A DNA stretch of 64,000 bases, from the NCBI GenBank assembly GCA_036245805.1, contig BTRK01000004.1:37908907-37972906 (forward strand), given 5' to 3'. Below the pieces are notes generated by a model that ran no database searches, was not told where the DNA came from, and saw nothing but the letters and a program-made list of their open reading frames with translations. Shown here piece by piece: positions 1 to 57,003 of this stretch. Positions within the stretch are counted from its first letter, which is position 1. Each line of letters starts with the position of its first letter. Both the position numbers and the translations under genes were made by a program. The stretch is from Pristionchus mayeri (taxonomy: Eukaryota > Nematoda > Chromadorea > Rhabditida > Neodiplogasteridae).

Positions 1-183
1 AGTTTATGTTCCATTAACATATTGAAAGACAAAGTTGTTCTCTCTGCTCAATAGTCTGTACAGTAGAAGTTATATAACAAATCAACTATGTTTCCTTGCT
101 ATTATTGTAGATTAATCGTGTACCTTATTGTTTCGTTGCGCCGAGGCGTCGATAAATTATTACAACTTCATCAATTACCGTAC

Positions 184-44855
<44,672 letters not shown>

Positions 44856-44897
44856 CGTGGCGTCTGTCGCGCGGCACTCGCGTCTAACCCGTGGCCT
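44856..44897 (-). other. Short 5' leader and putative trans-splice acceptor of the KAT6 gene
   Basis: On the minus strand a TTGTCCACAG acceptor-like site ends 40 nt before the chosen ATG. In nematodes an acceptor just upstream of the first codon is typical of spliced-leader addition. It could instead be the acceptor of a 5' UTR exon lying further right. There is no in-frame stop in the 40-nt leader, so the start rests on this site and on exon phase. Confidence 0.4.
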
Positions 44898-45509
44898 GTG
44901 GACAAGAATGTTGAATACATGAACGATACAAATAAGGATATATATATAATATTCTAAGAGGGATAATGATGCGGAATCCGGAAAAAGCCAGGCAATTTCG
45001 GAAATGGGAACAGCGCGAGACGCCCAAAATGCACAAATCATGCAAAACACGTGGCATGTGAAGACGATTTTTTTGGCAAAACGTACGAAAGCGACCAACG
45101 ACGGCCATGGATATAAACACTATATCATAAGAAGCAATAGCACACGATCAGTTAAACGCAATGATACTTCAATTTGAGAAAGTTGTGAAACGCAAAGTCC
45201 AAGGGTTCATTATTTCAGGATTCTCGTTCTACGGATGGTATGAACGATAGTATTAATTAATATAACATCTGAGAGCAGTAACAGTGACATATCGTTATAG
45301 GAAGGGGAAATACAAAAGATTAGTCGAGCGAGAGGAGGATGCAATTTAGGAATGACGTGCAACTCAAAATCAGAGGTGCGCTCTCTTTCTGCACGCTTCA
45401 CATCACACGTTCTATGAACGGTAATATTGATTAATCGAACTGAGAAGAGGTAGCACGACAAGACAATTGAAATGCGAGGTATTTTAGTTTTTAGCACCTA
45501 GTTGCGAAT

Positions 45510-47470
45510 AAGTAACTGAAGAGCTCGCAAAGTCAGGACATTTAGGAAAAGCGCGAAACACAGAAATACATGGGAACAATTTTTTACTTGCACAATGAAA
45601 GTATTATGTTCGATCGCTATCGAGAAAACTATTAAATAAAGTGTGCTCGAATTCAATTTACGAACAATGCAAAACTCAGAACTGAGGGATGCTTTACTTT
45701 TTGTCTGTATTAAGTAGCCAAGTGCAACTAGTTTGCGCTATCAATTAAAAAGGCAATTTTTGAATAACGGGCGCGAGAGTACAAAAACTGGAACAATTCA
45801 GCCAATTTGAAGAAGGCAGCGATCAGATAAGAGCCACAATCATGGGTGATCGCCACCCGCATGGAGGAATGAAACAGTCTTCCTACTTTTCTCACGATCT
45901 CTCGCTGGTCAGAAAGAACAAGAGATTACATGAAATAGGATGTACGATTTTTAGCACCTTCTCACCTTCTCAATTGAGAAAACGAAGAAGGAGAAGGTCC
46001 CGCGCGATGCAAGAAAATGACAAGGCACCTTGGCGTTCCACGCAGAGCGTGTTTTCGAAAATGTGAGTTTATAGACTAGATGGGTACTGAAAGATAAGTT
46101 GAGGGTGATAATAACAACTTATATTTTTCCCACAAGGATGTGGAGGTGCGCACAAAAAGCGCGCGCGACTCGCGTAAAACCGTTATTTTTTCCTTTTTAT
46201 CAAAGGAAATTTAGCAACAATTTTTGAAATTTGGCCAAAAACATGCAAGGCTACATTTTTTTTGAAAGTGGGCTGTGATCAGATAAGATGCGGCGTAACG
46301 GGAGGGCAGCCTGCCCGGTGGAAGAATGGTGATCGACTCTCTCTACTTACACACGATCTTTCGCGGGTCAAGAAAACCCGAAAGTATTTTTGTTCTAGCG
46401 CCAATCTGAGCCAAAGTGATTGAGGTGTAGGAAGGCTACGAAATTTAAGAACATCGAGAAACACAGAAGTGAATGGGCCGCAATATCTTTAACTACTTTG
46501 CTCCAATAATTTACCACGAAAATTTTGATTAGCAAACCTGACGCGCACAAACTGGAACAATATAGGCTACTCAAAGCGGGCTACGATCAGATAAGCTGCG
46601 CAACAAGGAGGGATCGTCTCACGCTCGGTGGATGAATGGTGGCCGACGCTCTCCAACCCATACGACCTCTCGAAGGCTAGAAAGAAGGAGAGCACGGGAA
46701 ATGAGAGTGGAATGTTCTACACGAATTTAATTACATTCTGCCCTCCGAGAGAGTACGAAAATCTGCGAAAGTAAACCGCAGAAACGAGCCCGCGCGATGC
46801 TATAAAATGAGAAGACACATTGGCGTTCCACGTAATGCGTATTTCGAAAGTGTGATTCAATGAGCGCTATGGTGTCGACTGGGAAATGGTGGCATGAGAG
46901 CAGTGGAATAATCGAGAAATTTTGTATTTCATTGTTGCAGATTTGTCTCGAGTTTATTGAGGTGTGGGAAAGATACGAAATTTATGAACAGCGCGAAACA
47001 CAGAACATAACGGCGCATTTTTTTTTTCGTCTTCGTGAAACAAGAGCAACAATTTTGATGCCAACATTATCGCGCAAGCTTTTTTGTTGCGAGTGAGAGT
47101 GCATACAAACAGGAACAATTCAGGCTACTCAAAGCGGGCTGAGATCAGATAAGCGACGGCGCAACAAAGGGGATCGCCACCCGCACGGTGCAGGAATTGC
47201 GCAATCTCCCCAATCTTTAGCAAATCAGAAAGGCCGGGAGTTCGTTAAAAGAGGAGAATGGCATCCAGAAAGAGTGTGTGACCATAGAAGATAAATTATT
47301 TACAAAGAAAAAAATGAGCGCGCGATGCAATAAAATGACAAGACAAATTAGTGTTCCACACAATGCGTATTTCGAAAATGCGACTCAATCATTGTTGGAC
47401 GAGAGGTTGAGCATTAGAATAACAACATATTCCAACAATCAATGTCCGAACCCCCGCATTCAATTGTAGG
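45510..47470. repeat. Degenerate long-unit tandem array upstream of the KAT6 gene
   Basis: Three kinds of block recur in order. GGAACAATTCAGGCTACTCA...GATCAGATAAG is at about 45791, 46270, 46552 and 47112. CGCGCGATGCAATAAAATGA..GACA...GTTCCAC is at about 46001, 46790 and 47315. GAGGTGTGGGAAAGATACGA...GAAACACAGAA is at about 46418 and 46951, with a partial copy at 45517. The units also contain copies of the CTCTCGC hairpin. No ORF is conserved between units. Confidence 0.7.
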
Positions 47471-47611
47471 CGTAACAATAAGGAACGCGCTACGAAATTA
47501 ATACAATAATATAAATTCTACTCTACAATAATATAAGTGAAACAAGCGCCAAATATGCAAATATCGACAGATCCAATGTGAAAAATCAAGTTAATAACGC
47601 AATAATTGCAC

Positions 47612-48111
47612 NNNNNNNNNNNNNNNNNNNNNNNNNNNNNNNNNNNNNNNNNNNNNNNNNNNNNNNNNNNNNNNNNNNNNNNNNNNNNNNNNNNNNNNNN
47701 NNNNNNNNNNNNNNNNNNNNNNNNNNNNNNNNNNNNNNNNNNNNNNNNNNNNNNNNNNNNNNNNNNNNNNNNNNNNNNNNNNNNNNNNNNNNNNNNNNNN
47801 NNNNNNNNNNNNNNNNNNNNNNNNNNNNNNNNNNNNNNNNNNNNNNNNNNNNNNNNNNNNNNNNNNNNNNNNNNNNNNNNNNNNNNNNNNNNNNNNNNNN
47901 NNNNNNNNNNNNNNNNNNNNNNNNNNNNNNNNNNNNNNNNNNNNNNNNNNNNNNNNNNNNNNNNNNNNNNNNNNNNNNNNNNNNNNNNNNNNNNNNNNNN
48001 NNNNNNNNNNNNNNNNNNNNNNNNNNNNNNNNNNNNNNNNNNNNNNNNNNNNNNNNNNNNNNNNNNNNNNNNNNNNNNNNNNNNNNNNNNNNNNNNNNNN
48101 NNNNNNNNNNN
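47612..48111. other. Assembly gap (500 N)
   Basis: Exactly 500 undetermined bases. ORFs that run through this stretch are artefacts. The gap lies just right of the tandem array at 45.5-47.5 kb, so collapsed repeat copies may be missing here. Confidence 0.99.
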
Positions 48112-49420
48112 GTAAAGCGGGCGGGGGCAGATAAATGTGTCGGAGAGCAAATGTGAATCGCTTTGGTAGGTCAGACAGGGCGAGAGAGCACGCGAAAGAG
48201 AGAGAGTGAGAGGCGCATCTCTTCGCTTTTTTTGCCATCGCTCGGCGACCAGCGTGTCTCGAGATGACAAGAGGGAGGAAAGCGGGGATAGACTTAGACG
48301 AAGGAGTGAACGATGGTTTCGAAATGCATAAAGTCAAGACGGTCTAACAGGTGGATTCCAGTTTGGGTGCAAATTTACTGACGGGAAGGTGACTAAGTTG
48401 TGAGTAATGTGAGCAATTCTCTCGAAATTCGACACCACATTCTGTTTGAAAGAGCTCTTCTGAGCAGGGAATGGGAAGCGCGAGATTACTAATCGGCGAG
48501 AAATCGTAGTGGAAAGAGCGCGCGCGGATGTTGAAGTAAATTTGCCAGTAAAAACACGCGCGCACGCGCAAAATTAGCCGCAATAAGTGATCAATAACCA
48601 GCGCGGAATGACAAATACTGCTCACTTTACTAGTGACGCTCTCTCTGGACAGCGAAACAGCTAGAGGAAGAGCGTGGGCAGAGAAATGAACGCGTCAAAT
48701 GCTTGTAATAATTGTGAAAATATAACGTTTAAAAAATAAGTTAGATGCAGAGCAAGCCATCGAGGCATCGGCCATTATACTAAATGATAAACCAACTAGG
48801 GAATGTGAAGAAAGGAAGCGCGTGGGGCGAAAACAGTGATAGTAGTAAAGCATCTGTGAGTACGCGCGATGAAATATGCGAAAGGTTTGAGAAAACTAAA
48901 GTCTCACCCGAATTGTAAATATCAGAACAGCTGAACTAAATAAGTAATTTTGCGCATGAAAGTGCAAGAGAAGAATTAGTGAATATTCAACCGCGATAAA
49001 TATGGAATTCGTACATTTTTAATATTGTAAATTAAATGGTTTAGCAGCAGCGAACAGAGGACCATCAGTGCATATCGAAACATTCTAACTAAGAAAGCAA
49101 TAAAAAGCACCGAAGCGCCAGGTGTGAGGAACAAGACTAGTGAAAATTATGCGAATATCCGTGACGAAAACATCACGTGCTATGAAAACCAAAGCTTGTA
49201 GCTAGGTATGGAACGCAATGGCCCTAACAGGAAAAGAAATATAGTAGAAAGAACCAAAAATATAATTAGAGTGATAAATAATGAGATATATCCAAGAATA
49301 TCCAAGAATCAGCTCAAAGTAGCGACAGCCACAAATGAAAGGACAACCAATAAGTCGAGGCAATGTTCGGGCGCAAAATACGAGCGAAATAACAAGAACG
49401 AAAGCAAATAAAGCGGAAGG
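48112..49420. other. Intergenic stretch without a recognised gene
   Basis: AT- and purine-rich sequence with one copy of the CTCTCGC hairpin family near 48165-48215. No exon, transposase or RNA gene could be supported on either strand. Confidence 0.5.
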
Positions 49421-49815
49421 AGAGCGAAAAAAGAGAGAAAATCAACAGGTGATTTCGAAGCGCAGTTGTCGATTACATTTGATTTGATTACACGGTTCCG
49501 TAATATAGTTGATTCTGCCTTTTTCAAAATTTATTAATTAATATAAATATTATTTATTTCAACGTGGATTCGTCAAAGTCCCTGCGGCTTGAAGTCTCGC
49601 AACAGGCCACTGGTTTCCAGGATAGGCTCTTATTGCTACAAAGATGGTGGCACAGACCGCTCTTGCGAGGAAATATGCCTAACACTTTTATCTTTTACCT
49701 TTTACGTGCGAAAATGCAGAATATTTCAATCATCATTTTGCATACTCCGAACGTCCTCTCCCCCCCTCACTCTTCATTCACTTCGCGAGCGCCCGTGCCG
49801 AGTGGTCGACTGAGA

Positions 49816-50853
49816 ATGGACGGAATCGTCGCCCTCCTCCTCCTTTTCTCCCTCCAGCAAGCAGACATCCAGGCTCAGGGCGGTCAGTCTCCAGCTCCAT
49901 TTACCGCACTCTCAAGCTGCAGCGACCGTTTCGTTGGCACAATGGCACCATTATTCTGGCGTAATGCCAGCATGATTACGTGAATAACGTGCACCAAACG
50001 GCGCACCGCACTTGTCGTCAAAATTACGTCGGATTGCAGGGTGCATGAATAAGTGCGACCACAAGAATCTACAGGCGTGCGGCATCGAGAAATGCAAAAA
50101 GCTGGTAAACTTCAAATATCCATATCGGTCACCGTTTTCAATAAAGATCTTTCCTAGGGTATCTACAGTAATCTAAAATTGCAGATCAAGAAGACCGACG
50201 AACTGTATGGCTGCGAAGAGAACGGACGCCTGTCGTAGGTTTATCGTTCTCTGAATCGGGGATGCTCCTACCGTAACCTCCCTGATCTGGAAATATGAAT
50301 ACCACACCCCACCGTGATTCTCAGGGTGCTCTCGGCCAGGACCCATGGCCGACTGGATCTCGATTTCATCGCGTGTGATTGCGACAAGGGCGAATGGTTC
50401 GGATCGATCGATCACGCGGTATATTTCATTCGTTGTCCCTTGGCACGATGCTAAGAATACTGGACTTTATTGGCACGGTGCCAACTCCCCCCTCTCTCAG
50501 GTCTTCGTCCTTCCTGAGGGCACGGTGGTGCAGTGCGTGCCGATTCGTGAGTGCCGCTCTCCTCGATTTGCACACTCTCTCGCAGCTACAGAGCGTGCAG
50601 AATGAGGAGGGCGTGGGTCGCGCGCCGATCGGGACCCGCCGCGCACTTTTCTCCCGACTTTCCAATTGCAGCCAAGTTCACGGCCGAGATCGACTACAAG
50701 TGGTACACGGTGGACATCGTGGTCACGTGCGAAAAAAGAGCGAAAAAAGAGAGAAAATCAACAGGTGATTTCGAAGCGCAGTTGTCGATTACATTTGATT
50801 TGATTACACGGTTCCGTAATATAGTTGATTCTGCCTTTTTCAAAATTTATTAA
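49816..50853 (+). pseudogene. Upstream copy of the small membrane-protein gene, truncated at the duplication junction
   Basis: Exons 1-5 (49816-49882, 50040-50104, 50185-50234, 50325-50418, 50501-50546) equal those of the complete copy. Exon 6 starts at 50672 but breaks at the junction after VDIVVT. It reads on through 50853 into a new basic tail beginning CEKRAKKERKSTGDF and ending at a stop. The transmembrane segment and last exon are lost. If transcribed, the product would be a secreted form with a novel tail; it may equally be a dead copy or an assembly artefact. The signal peptide and all eight ectodomain cysteines remain. Confidence 0.65.
50556..50611. repeat. CTCTCTCGC-type hairpin inside intron 5 of the membrane-protein gene
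   Basis: GCTCTCCTCGATTTGCACAC and TCTCTCGC pair with GAGCGTGCAGAATGAGGAGG. The same hairpin is at 51872-51927 in the second copy. It begins within ten bases of the exon 5 donor. Confidence 0.8.
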
Positions 50854-51131
50854 TTAATATAAATATTATTTATTTCAACGTGGATTCGTCAAAGTCCCTG
50901 CGGCTTGAAGTCTCGCAACAGGCCACTGGTTTCCAGGATAGGCTCTTATTGCTACAAAGATGGTGGCACAGACCGCTCTTGCGAGGAAATATGCCTAACA
51001 CTTTTATCTTTTACCTTTTACGTGCGAAAATGCAGAATATTTCAATCATCATTTTGCATACTCCGAACGTCCTCTCCCCCCCTCACTCTTCATTCACTTC
51101 GCGAGCGCCCGTGCCGAGTGGTCGACTGAGA

Positions 51132-52271
51132 ATGGACGGAATCGTCGCCCTCCTCCTCCTTTTCTCCCTCCAGCAAGCAGACATCCAGGCTCAGGGCGGT
51201 CAGTCTCCAGCTCCATTTACCGCACTCTCAAGCTGCAGCGACCGTTTCGTTGGCACAATGGCACCATTATTCTGGCGTAATGCCAGCATGATTACGTGAA
51301 TAACGTGCACCAAACGGCGCACCGCACTTGTCGTCAAAATTACGTCGGATTGCAGGGTGCATGAATAAGTGCGACCACAAGAATCTACAGGCGTGCGGCA
51401 TCGAGAAATGCAAAAAGCTGGTAAACTTCAAATATCCATATCGGTCACCGTTTTCAATAAAGATCTTTCCTAGGGTATCTACAGTAATCTAAAATTGCAG
51501 ATCAAGAAGACCGACGAACTGTATGGCTGCGAAGAGAACGGACGCCTGTCGTAGGTTTATCGTTCTCTGAATCGGGGATGCTCCTACCGTAACCTCCCTG
51601 ATCTGGAAATATGAATACCACACCCCACCGTGATTCTCAGGGTGCTCTCGGCCAGGACCCATGGCCGACTGGATCTCGATTTCATCGCGTGTGATTGCGA
51701 CAAGGGCGAATGGTTCGGATCGATCGATCACGCGGTATATTTCATTCGTTGTCCCTTGGCACGATGCTAAGAATACTGGACTTTATTGGCACGGTGCCAA
51801 CTCCCCCCTCTCTCAGGTCTTCGTCCTTCCTGAGGGCACGGTGGTGCAGTGCGTGCCGATTCGTGAGTGCCGCTCTCCTCGATTTGCACACTCTCTCGCA
51901 GCTACAGAGCGTGCAGAATGAGGAGGGCGTGGGTCGCGCGCCGATCGGGACCCGCCGCGCACTTTTCTCCCGACTTTCCAATTGCAGCCAAGTTCACGGC
52001 CGAGATCGACTACAAGTGGTACACGGTGGACATCGTGGTCACGTCCATCGCCGGCAGCTTCATCTTTCTCTCCATCATTGTCAGTCGCGCACGGATCGGC
52101 GGATTCTGCCGTTGCCGCGCACTTTTCTCCAAACTTTCTAATTAAATCAACTAGAAAGTCAGAGAATAAGTCGCGCACGGATCGGCGCGCGCTGTTATTT
52201 CGATAACCCTCTCATTGCAGGCGTGCTTGAGCTGCCTGTTCTACTTCCGGAGCGGCTTCCAGTCCCTGTAG
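51132..52271 (+). CDS. Small secreted/type I membrane protein with eight ectodomain cysteines, seven exons, complete copy
   Basis: I do not recognise the family. Seven exons join in phase: 51132-51198, 51356-51420, 51501-51550, 51641-51734, 51817-51862, 51988-52079, 52221-52271, giving 154 residues. Residues 1-20 are a signal peptide (MDGIVALLLLFSLQQADIQA). The ectodomain has cysteines at 24, 28, 36, 41, 54, 78, 80 and 104, enough for four disulfides. Residues 123-147 form one transmembrane helix (IVVTSIAGSFIFLSII then ACLSCLFYF), followed by a seven-residue tail ending GFQSL. The start is the first ATG before the hydrophobic stretch. Exon 4 could also begin nine codons later at an in-frame acceptor. 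A dispersed hairpin repeat lies in intron 5. This is the downstream copy of a tandem duplication and the only one with the membrane anchor. Confidence 0.8.
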
Positions 52272-52375
52272 AAGAATAGACACAAGCAATTACACCAAAT
52301 GAATATCGTTGATAAATAGTAGTTGATACTTACCGTACTCGCACGCTACCGTATACCCCGATCTACTATGCCTCG

Positions 52376-52441
52376 CTCTCTTCGTTCCACTCACTCTCTC
52401 GCTCACTCTGACCGACGAGAGAGCGTGCGAAATGAAGAAAG
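52376..52441. repeat. CTCTCTCGC-type hairpin repeat
   Basis: CTCTTCGTTCCACTCACTCT plus CTCGC pairs with GCGAGAGAG-like GACGAGAGAGCGTGCGAAAT plus GAAGAAAG. Same dispersed family, 100 bp downstream of the membrane-protein gene. Confidence 0.8.
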
Positions 52442-53100
52442 GCAGATGATTACTCCAGGGATGACATGTCATTCTGCCCAGTTCTTTTGTTAAAGATGAT
52501 GATAGGAAGTGGCACGTAACTATGTTCCCCTAGTTCGAAGATCATTAGTGGAAGGGATGAACGGGATATCGTGACGAGACGCAATGGAATCTCCGATAAA
52601 GCGATGCGAATGTGTTTATCTCGAGCTGTGGATGATGTCACTTCTCTGCAACCGTGTTCGCATGTCTCTGTCAGTGATGTGCAGATAGTGTGTGTGCAAA
52701 ACGTCTATCTGTTATGATTTTGAAGTAATGTTATCATTTGGAAGTGCAGTTAGTACCACGGTATTTTCACTCTATGCCCTCCCTTTCTCTTGATCGGTCT
52801 AGAAAGTGCGTGAAATGAAGATACATGAAAGAAGATGGACCATGGAATAATGGCGTCATGCTTTATCACAAACGTAATAGTAAATAATGCCTAGTCACCA
52901 GCTGAGCTGCTTCTCTCTCAATAAACAACTCGTATTGCACGAATCCAACATCAGAGTCGATGTTTTCGTCCAGATCGATCGAACACCCGTCGCCTTGCGC
53001 ACTGCACGCCACCGTATCCCGGCTACACCACCTCCATGTATCGATCGGCATAACTCCGGTCGGGTATTGCCTTCTGACTGCCCGTTCGACCGTTGCATAC

Positions 53101-55206
53101 CGTGATCTCGGGCATGGGCGTTGCGAGTCGCTCCTGGAATAATTACATTGATTGATTTCCGTAGATATTCGTAGAATCTTGTTTTTTCGCTTATCATATC
53201 CAAAGAACATGTTAACATAGACCATTCTACAATTGTCCAACATTGTGCAATCGCGCTAGATCAATTATCAAAAGATATCGCTCTCTTGTATGTCTTTGCT
53301 CTCTGGGTGAAACCGACTAAGGAACGTGCAATTTTGGGAGAATCGGACCATTGTTCTTTGCAAGATCACCTAGCTGAAGGATAAGCGTGCTATCACTTCC
53401 CCACCGGAAGTTGCTCACAATTTGACCTCGATACGTCATTCGAGAAGTTATTCGATTGCCTTGTAGATTGTTCGAGAAGCGTTCACTATCTTACACCTCT
53501 CTATTCTACATCTTCTTTTACCTATAGAAGAATTTTTATTAAAACTAAAGAAAGCAGTATGTTTCGATGCTTTTAACAACACATGATGACGCAGAGATCT
53601 CTAGAGTTTTCCAATATTGTTAGACTCCCACTATAATTCGCATGCTTCATCTTTCTCTTTGATCTATGCGACCCATTGCTAGGTTGAGAGACCCGAACTA
53701 GTACTGGGTACTGCACAACGCGAGTCGTTTGATCTACCATCGGCCACTCCCCCATTCCTCCCTCTTCTTTCCCCTTCCACAGCGAGTTCCCCTTCATTGC
53801 CCCATCGTGGTAATGGGTGTGAGCTGGGTGCACTGACCACTCTGCGCTCTCTCCCTTCTCCCTGCTCTCTCGCTCTCTCTAACCTCCTGATCCTCTTAAT
53901 TCTCCCTGCACTCTCACCTGTCCGACCGGCGAGAGAGCACGCAAAATGAAGAGAGTCCTTTCTTGACTACCTCCCAGCGAGCATGAGGTTTCAAGAGAGC
54001 CTAGATAACACTGATATCATCCTCCCATCACGCGGTGCGGAGGAGGCGTAGAAAAATACCCAGAAACAATCGAGTTCTGAGCATCGGCTGAGAACTAGAG
54101 GAAGAAGTTGCCGTCTCTTTAATCCGCACGCTCTCTCGCCTCTCGAACACTCCTATTTCGAACTCTATTGAGAACCTTGAACTGTGGAGGTGTTTGTGGC
54201 AATTGCTCAGCCGAGTTAGAGAGTTTGGTGGATGAGGAGTCTCACGAACTCTATTGACGACGTTAGAGCACGGAGCAGTGTTTGATCCTATGAAATTGCC
54301 AACTGAAAACACATGGCTTCGTAAGAAATGACTCGCTTCATACTTTGTGCAATCTCTTCGAACAGGCTGAAGAAAGAGCATTCAGAATGAAAAGAATCAT
54401 TCGAATCCCTCTCTAGCATGGTGCAGTTTGCAAAACATTATTTAATCATGGATAAGTGACCAGTCCGTACGGCGAACATGCGAGTGCTATTTCGAACTCC
54501 CTTGTCAGTCCAAACACGCGCGTAAATAGCGCAGGAAGAGCGGAAAACTCCGCAAGCTAATGTGAATTGACTCACGCTAGCGCTCCGAGCTACCAGTTTT
54601 AGCGAGAGATTGAGAGAGGGCAAATTTGAGCGGGAGAGACAGGGGCAGTTTAGAGTGAGGGAGAGGAGTAAGAAGGAAGTGGACATTGCGCACGTTTCTC
54701 GATTAATCGAACGCATTTTTGATATTGAACTGGGTCTCGACTGGAAAAGGCAATCGATAACTCACCGGCCGTATGCTATGGTAGTAATCGATAATGATCG
54801 CGGCCGCTATCAACAACACGACTCCGACGAGTGCGCACGTCTGAAAATGGTTACGGTACGGGATGGATACTGTAGTCGAGTGGATCGACTAGTGAATAGA
54901 CGCGTGATGATATATCTATGACAATGGAACACCAATGAGCCCCGGAGAGAATGTGTAGTGAAATAGGCTCTTGGACACTGAACAAGTGCGTGTGATTGTA
55001 GTGTTTAATGAAGGAGATATTGTAGTATCTAGTAATAGTGCGATTCTATGTCAACATATTTAATTATTCAGGGGTACAGCATCTATAGCATCTTACAGTA
55101 TCCTACAGTATTCTTCAATAATCCTACAGTAATCCTCACCGCAGCAACGAGCTGCTCTGGTCCCGCCTGCGCCACTTTATCCAGAATGTCTTGGAACGAC
55201 ATTTTC
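53101..55206 (-). CDS. 5' exons of an unresolved single-pass or channel-like membrane protein
   Basis: Two minus-strand exons are clear. Exon 1 is 55140-55202, starting MSFQDILDKVAQAG four bases after a TTTCAG acceptor, a typical nematode trans-splice position. Exon 2 is 54766-54840 and encodes a transmembrane helix (CALVGVVLLIAAAIII) followed by DYYHSIRP. A third exon candidate is 53101-53133, or longer to about 53030, reading ERLATPMPEIT and, if the GTATGC donor is not used, VCNGRTGSQKAIPD. The PEITVCN pattern after a first membrane helix resembles the FPxVTxCN block of degenerin/ENaC channels, but the spacing is short. I could not find an in-phase continuation. A possible terminal exon at 52450-52645 does not match in phase. 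Function is therefore left open. Confidence 0.45.
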
Positions 55207-56440
55207 CTGAAATATAGATTCAGTGACTGGTACGGTACAAACAGAGAACCGATAAGCAAGGAGTGTGATAAATGCAGGGAAAACGACTATTGTAACACTG
55301 GCGGAACGGAAAAAATGAGATGGAACGGGTGATCGTTATTGCACAGCTAGGAATTGCTAATGATCTTATAGAGAAGCTCTATCTCATAGATCAGCAAGAT
55401 CCTGTATAATTTTATTACTAACTTTCTTTTTAGCTTGCATTTTCATTACGAAAAAACGAAGTCTACATTCAGTGTAAATAGACGCTAATTTGTGGATCCA
55501 AATTAGAAATTGTAGTAGATGACCCCTCTTCTCTGCGGGAACTCCTTTCAATATCAAATTGAGATGACAAAACGGACTCGGAGGCTGAATTGAATTCAAT
55601 GAATTCACTTTTGAAAATTCCGGATTCCAATGACATAAAACGCCGTTTTGCCACTATTATCAATGACGAAATACGTGAAAGAGAGGCGTTAGCTGCGCTG
55701 CAAGCTAAGCTGTGAGAGCGCAAATCGTCCAAAGTGAGATAGGAATGGAGAGGAGGAGGAGGAAGAAGTGATAGGGGGAGTTGGGGATCGACCACCCATC
55801 CCTCTGCTTGTCTGCACTCTCTACCATTATCGCATTCTCTCGCTGAACCTGTCTTCTCTACCGTCTCTCGGTTCTGCGCACTCTCTCGCCTTCCATCACT
55901 TGCTAAAATTCACCCTTGCGCCGCAGCTATCTCCATAGCCGTGAGCTGTTTTTCGCTTCGATTAGGGAGGGAGGAGAAACAGTGACAATCCAGAGCGAAG
56001 TTACAAGCAAAGCAAATTTGCGTCGGATGACACCAAAATTAGCAGTATTTTCGCGGTTGTCTATCGCAAATATTGTCTGGTGCCTGAAACTGCAATTTTT
56101 CGCATAGAAATGCCATTTAGTATAATCTCTGCTTGTTTCATGAGCGCTCCCACCTATCGGAAAAAATGAAGAGTAAGTTATTTTTTCAACATTATGCGAG
56201 TAAACTGAGTGTGAAGTGAAGGATATTAGATACGACGAAGCTACTGTGACCACGGTGATTTCGAACACATTTCGCAGCTATCAATGGAACTGGCGAACGG
56301 GGGGGGGATGAGGGGAAGGGGGTAAGCGATAGGAGGCCGTGATCAGCGAAACTTAAATGGAGAGATGGAAGGAGGAGCGAAAGTGCTGTTCTCTCTTCCT
56401 TCCCTTGTGCTAGCTCTGCCAAGTGACTGGGATAGCACAG
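55207..56440. other. Intergenic stretch without a recognised gene
   Basis: Contains (CTACAGTA)-type short repeats just left of it and hairpin fragments near 55800-55900. ORFs of 60-115 codons here show no family features. Confidence 0.45.
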
Positions 56441-57003
56441 CGGATGGAGAGAGTAGGAAGTCTACGTACTCAGAGCGTGATCAAGCAAACAATTGCGTCA
56501 CTGAGATCGAAAAATATTGAAAAGATGGAGCTACGAGTCGATTTTCCCTTGCCCGTCCCTCCTCTCTGACCCTGCTCTCTCATCAGCTAAATAAAGCTAG
56601 CGAGCTCGAGAATTTGAGAGGGTCAGACCATCCCTCTGTCTGACAGACTAAATTGCACATTGAATGAAGAAAGCAGGAAGTCTACGTACTCAGAGGATGA
56701 TCAATCAAACAATTGCGTGAATTAGATAGCAAGACGGGCAAGCGACAATGCTGTCTACGGGTCTTTCCCCCAGCTTAGTCTTCTCTTAATGGCTAGGCGG
56801 AGCGAGGAAGCACGTGATGTTGAGAGGTTCAGACCATCCAGTCGAAGAGATAGCGCAAAATGGAGAGAGGCGGAAGTGTTCAAGTACTCAGCGATCGAAA
56901 AGTAACGGCGACCCAAGAGTGGTTCGATGATGGAGACATGCTCCATTTATGGTCTTAGAGCGAGACCGCATGAGAAACAAGGAGTGAATTGGTGGTACAA
57001 AAT

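Larger units (their letters stand above)
49421..52044. repeat. Recent 1308-bp direct tandem duplication
   Basis: Bases 49421-50728 reappear at 50737-52044 with an offset of 1316. All ORFs in the two copies translate identically, so identity is at or near 100 percent. Eight extra bases (GCGAAAAA, 50729-50736) fill the junction. The unit covers six of the seven exons of the small membrane-protein gene. Confidence 0.95.

Noticed and set aside
47518..48337. Long ORFs of 170-250 codons
   Set aside because: They run through the 500-N gap and contain no known coding sequence; artefacts of undetermined bases.
49595..49730. Cysteine-containing ORF (SYCYKDGGTDRSCEEIC) before the small membrane-protein gene
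   Set aside because: It lies upstream of the signal-peptide ATG and has no in-phase junction to exon 1; kept out of the model, though an alternative first exon is not excluded.
52450..52645. Possible terminal exon (65 codons, acceptor and stop present) of the gene starting at 55202
   Set aside because: Its phase does not match any upstream exon I could define, and random ORFs of this size are common here.
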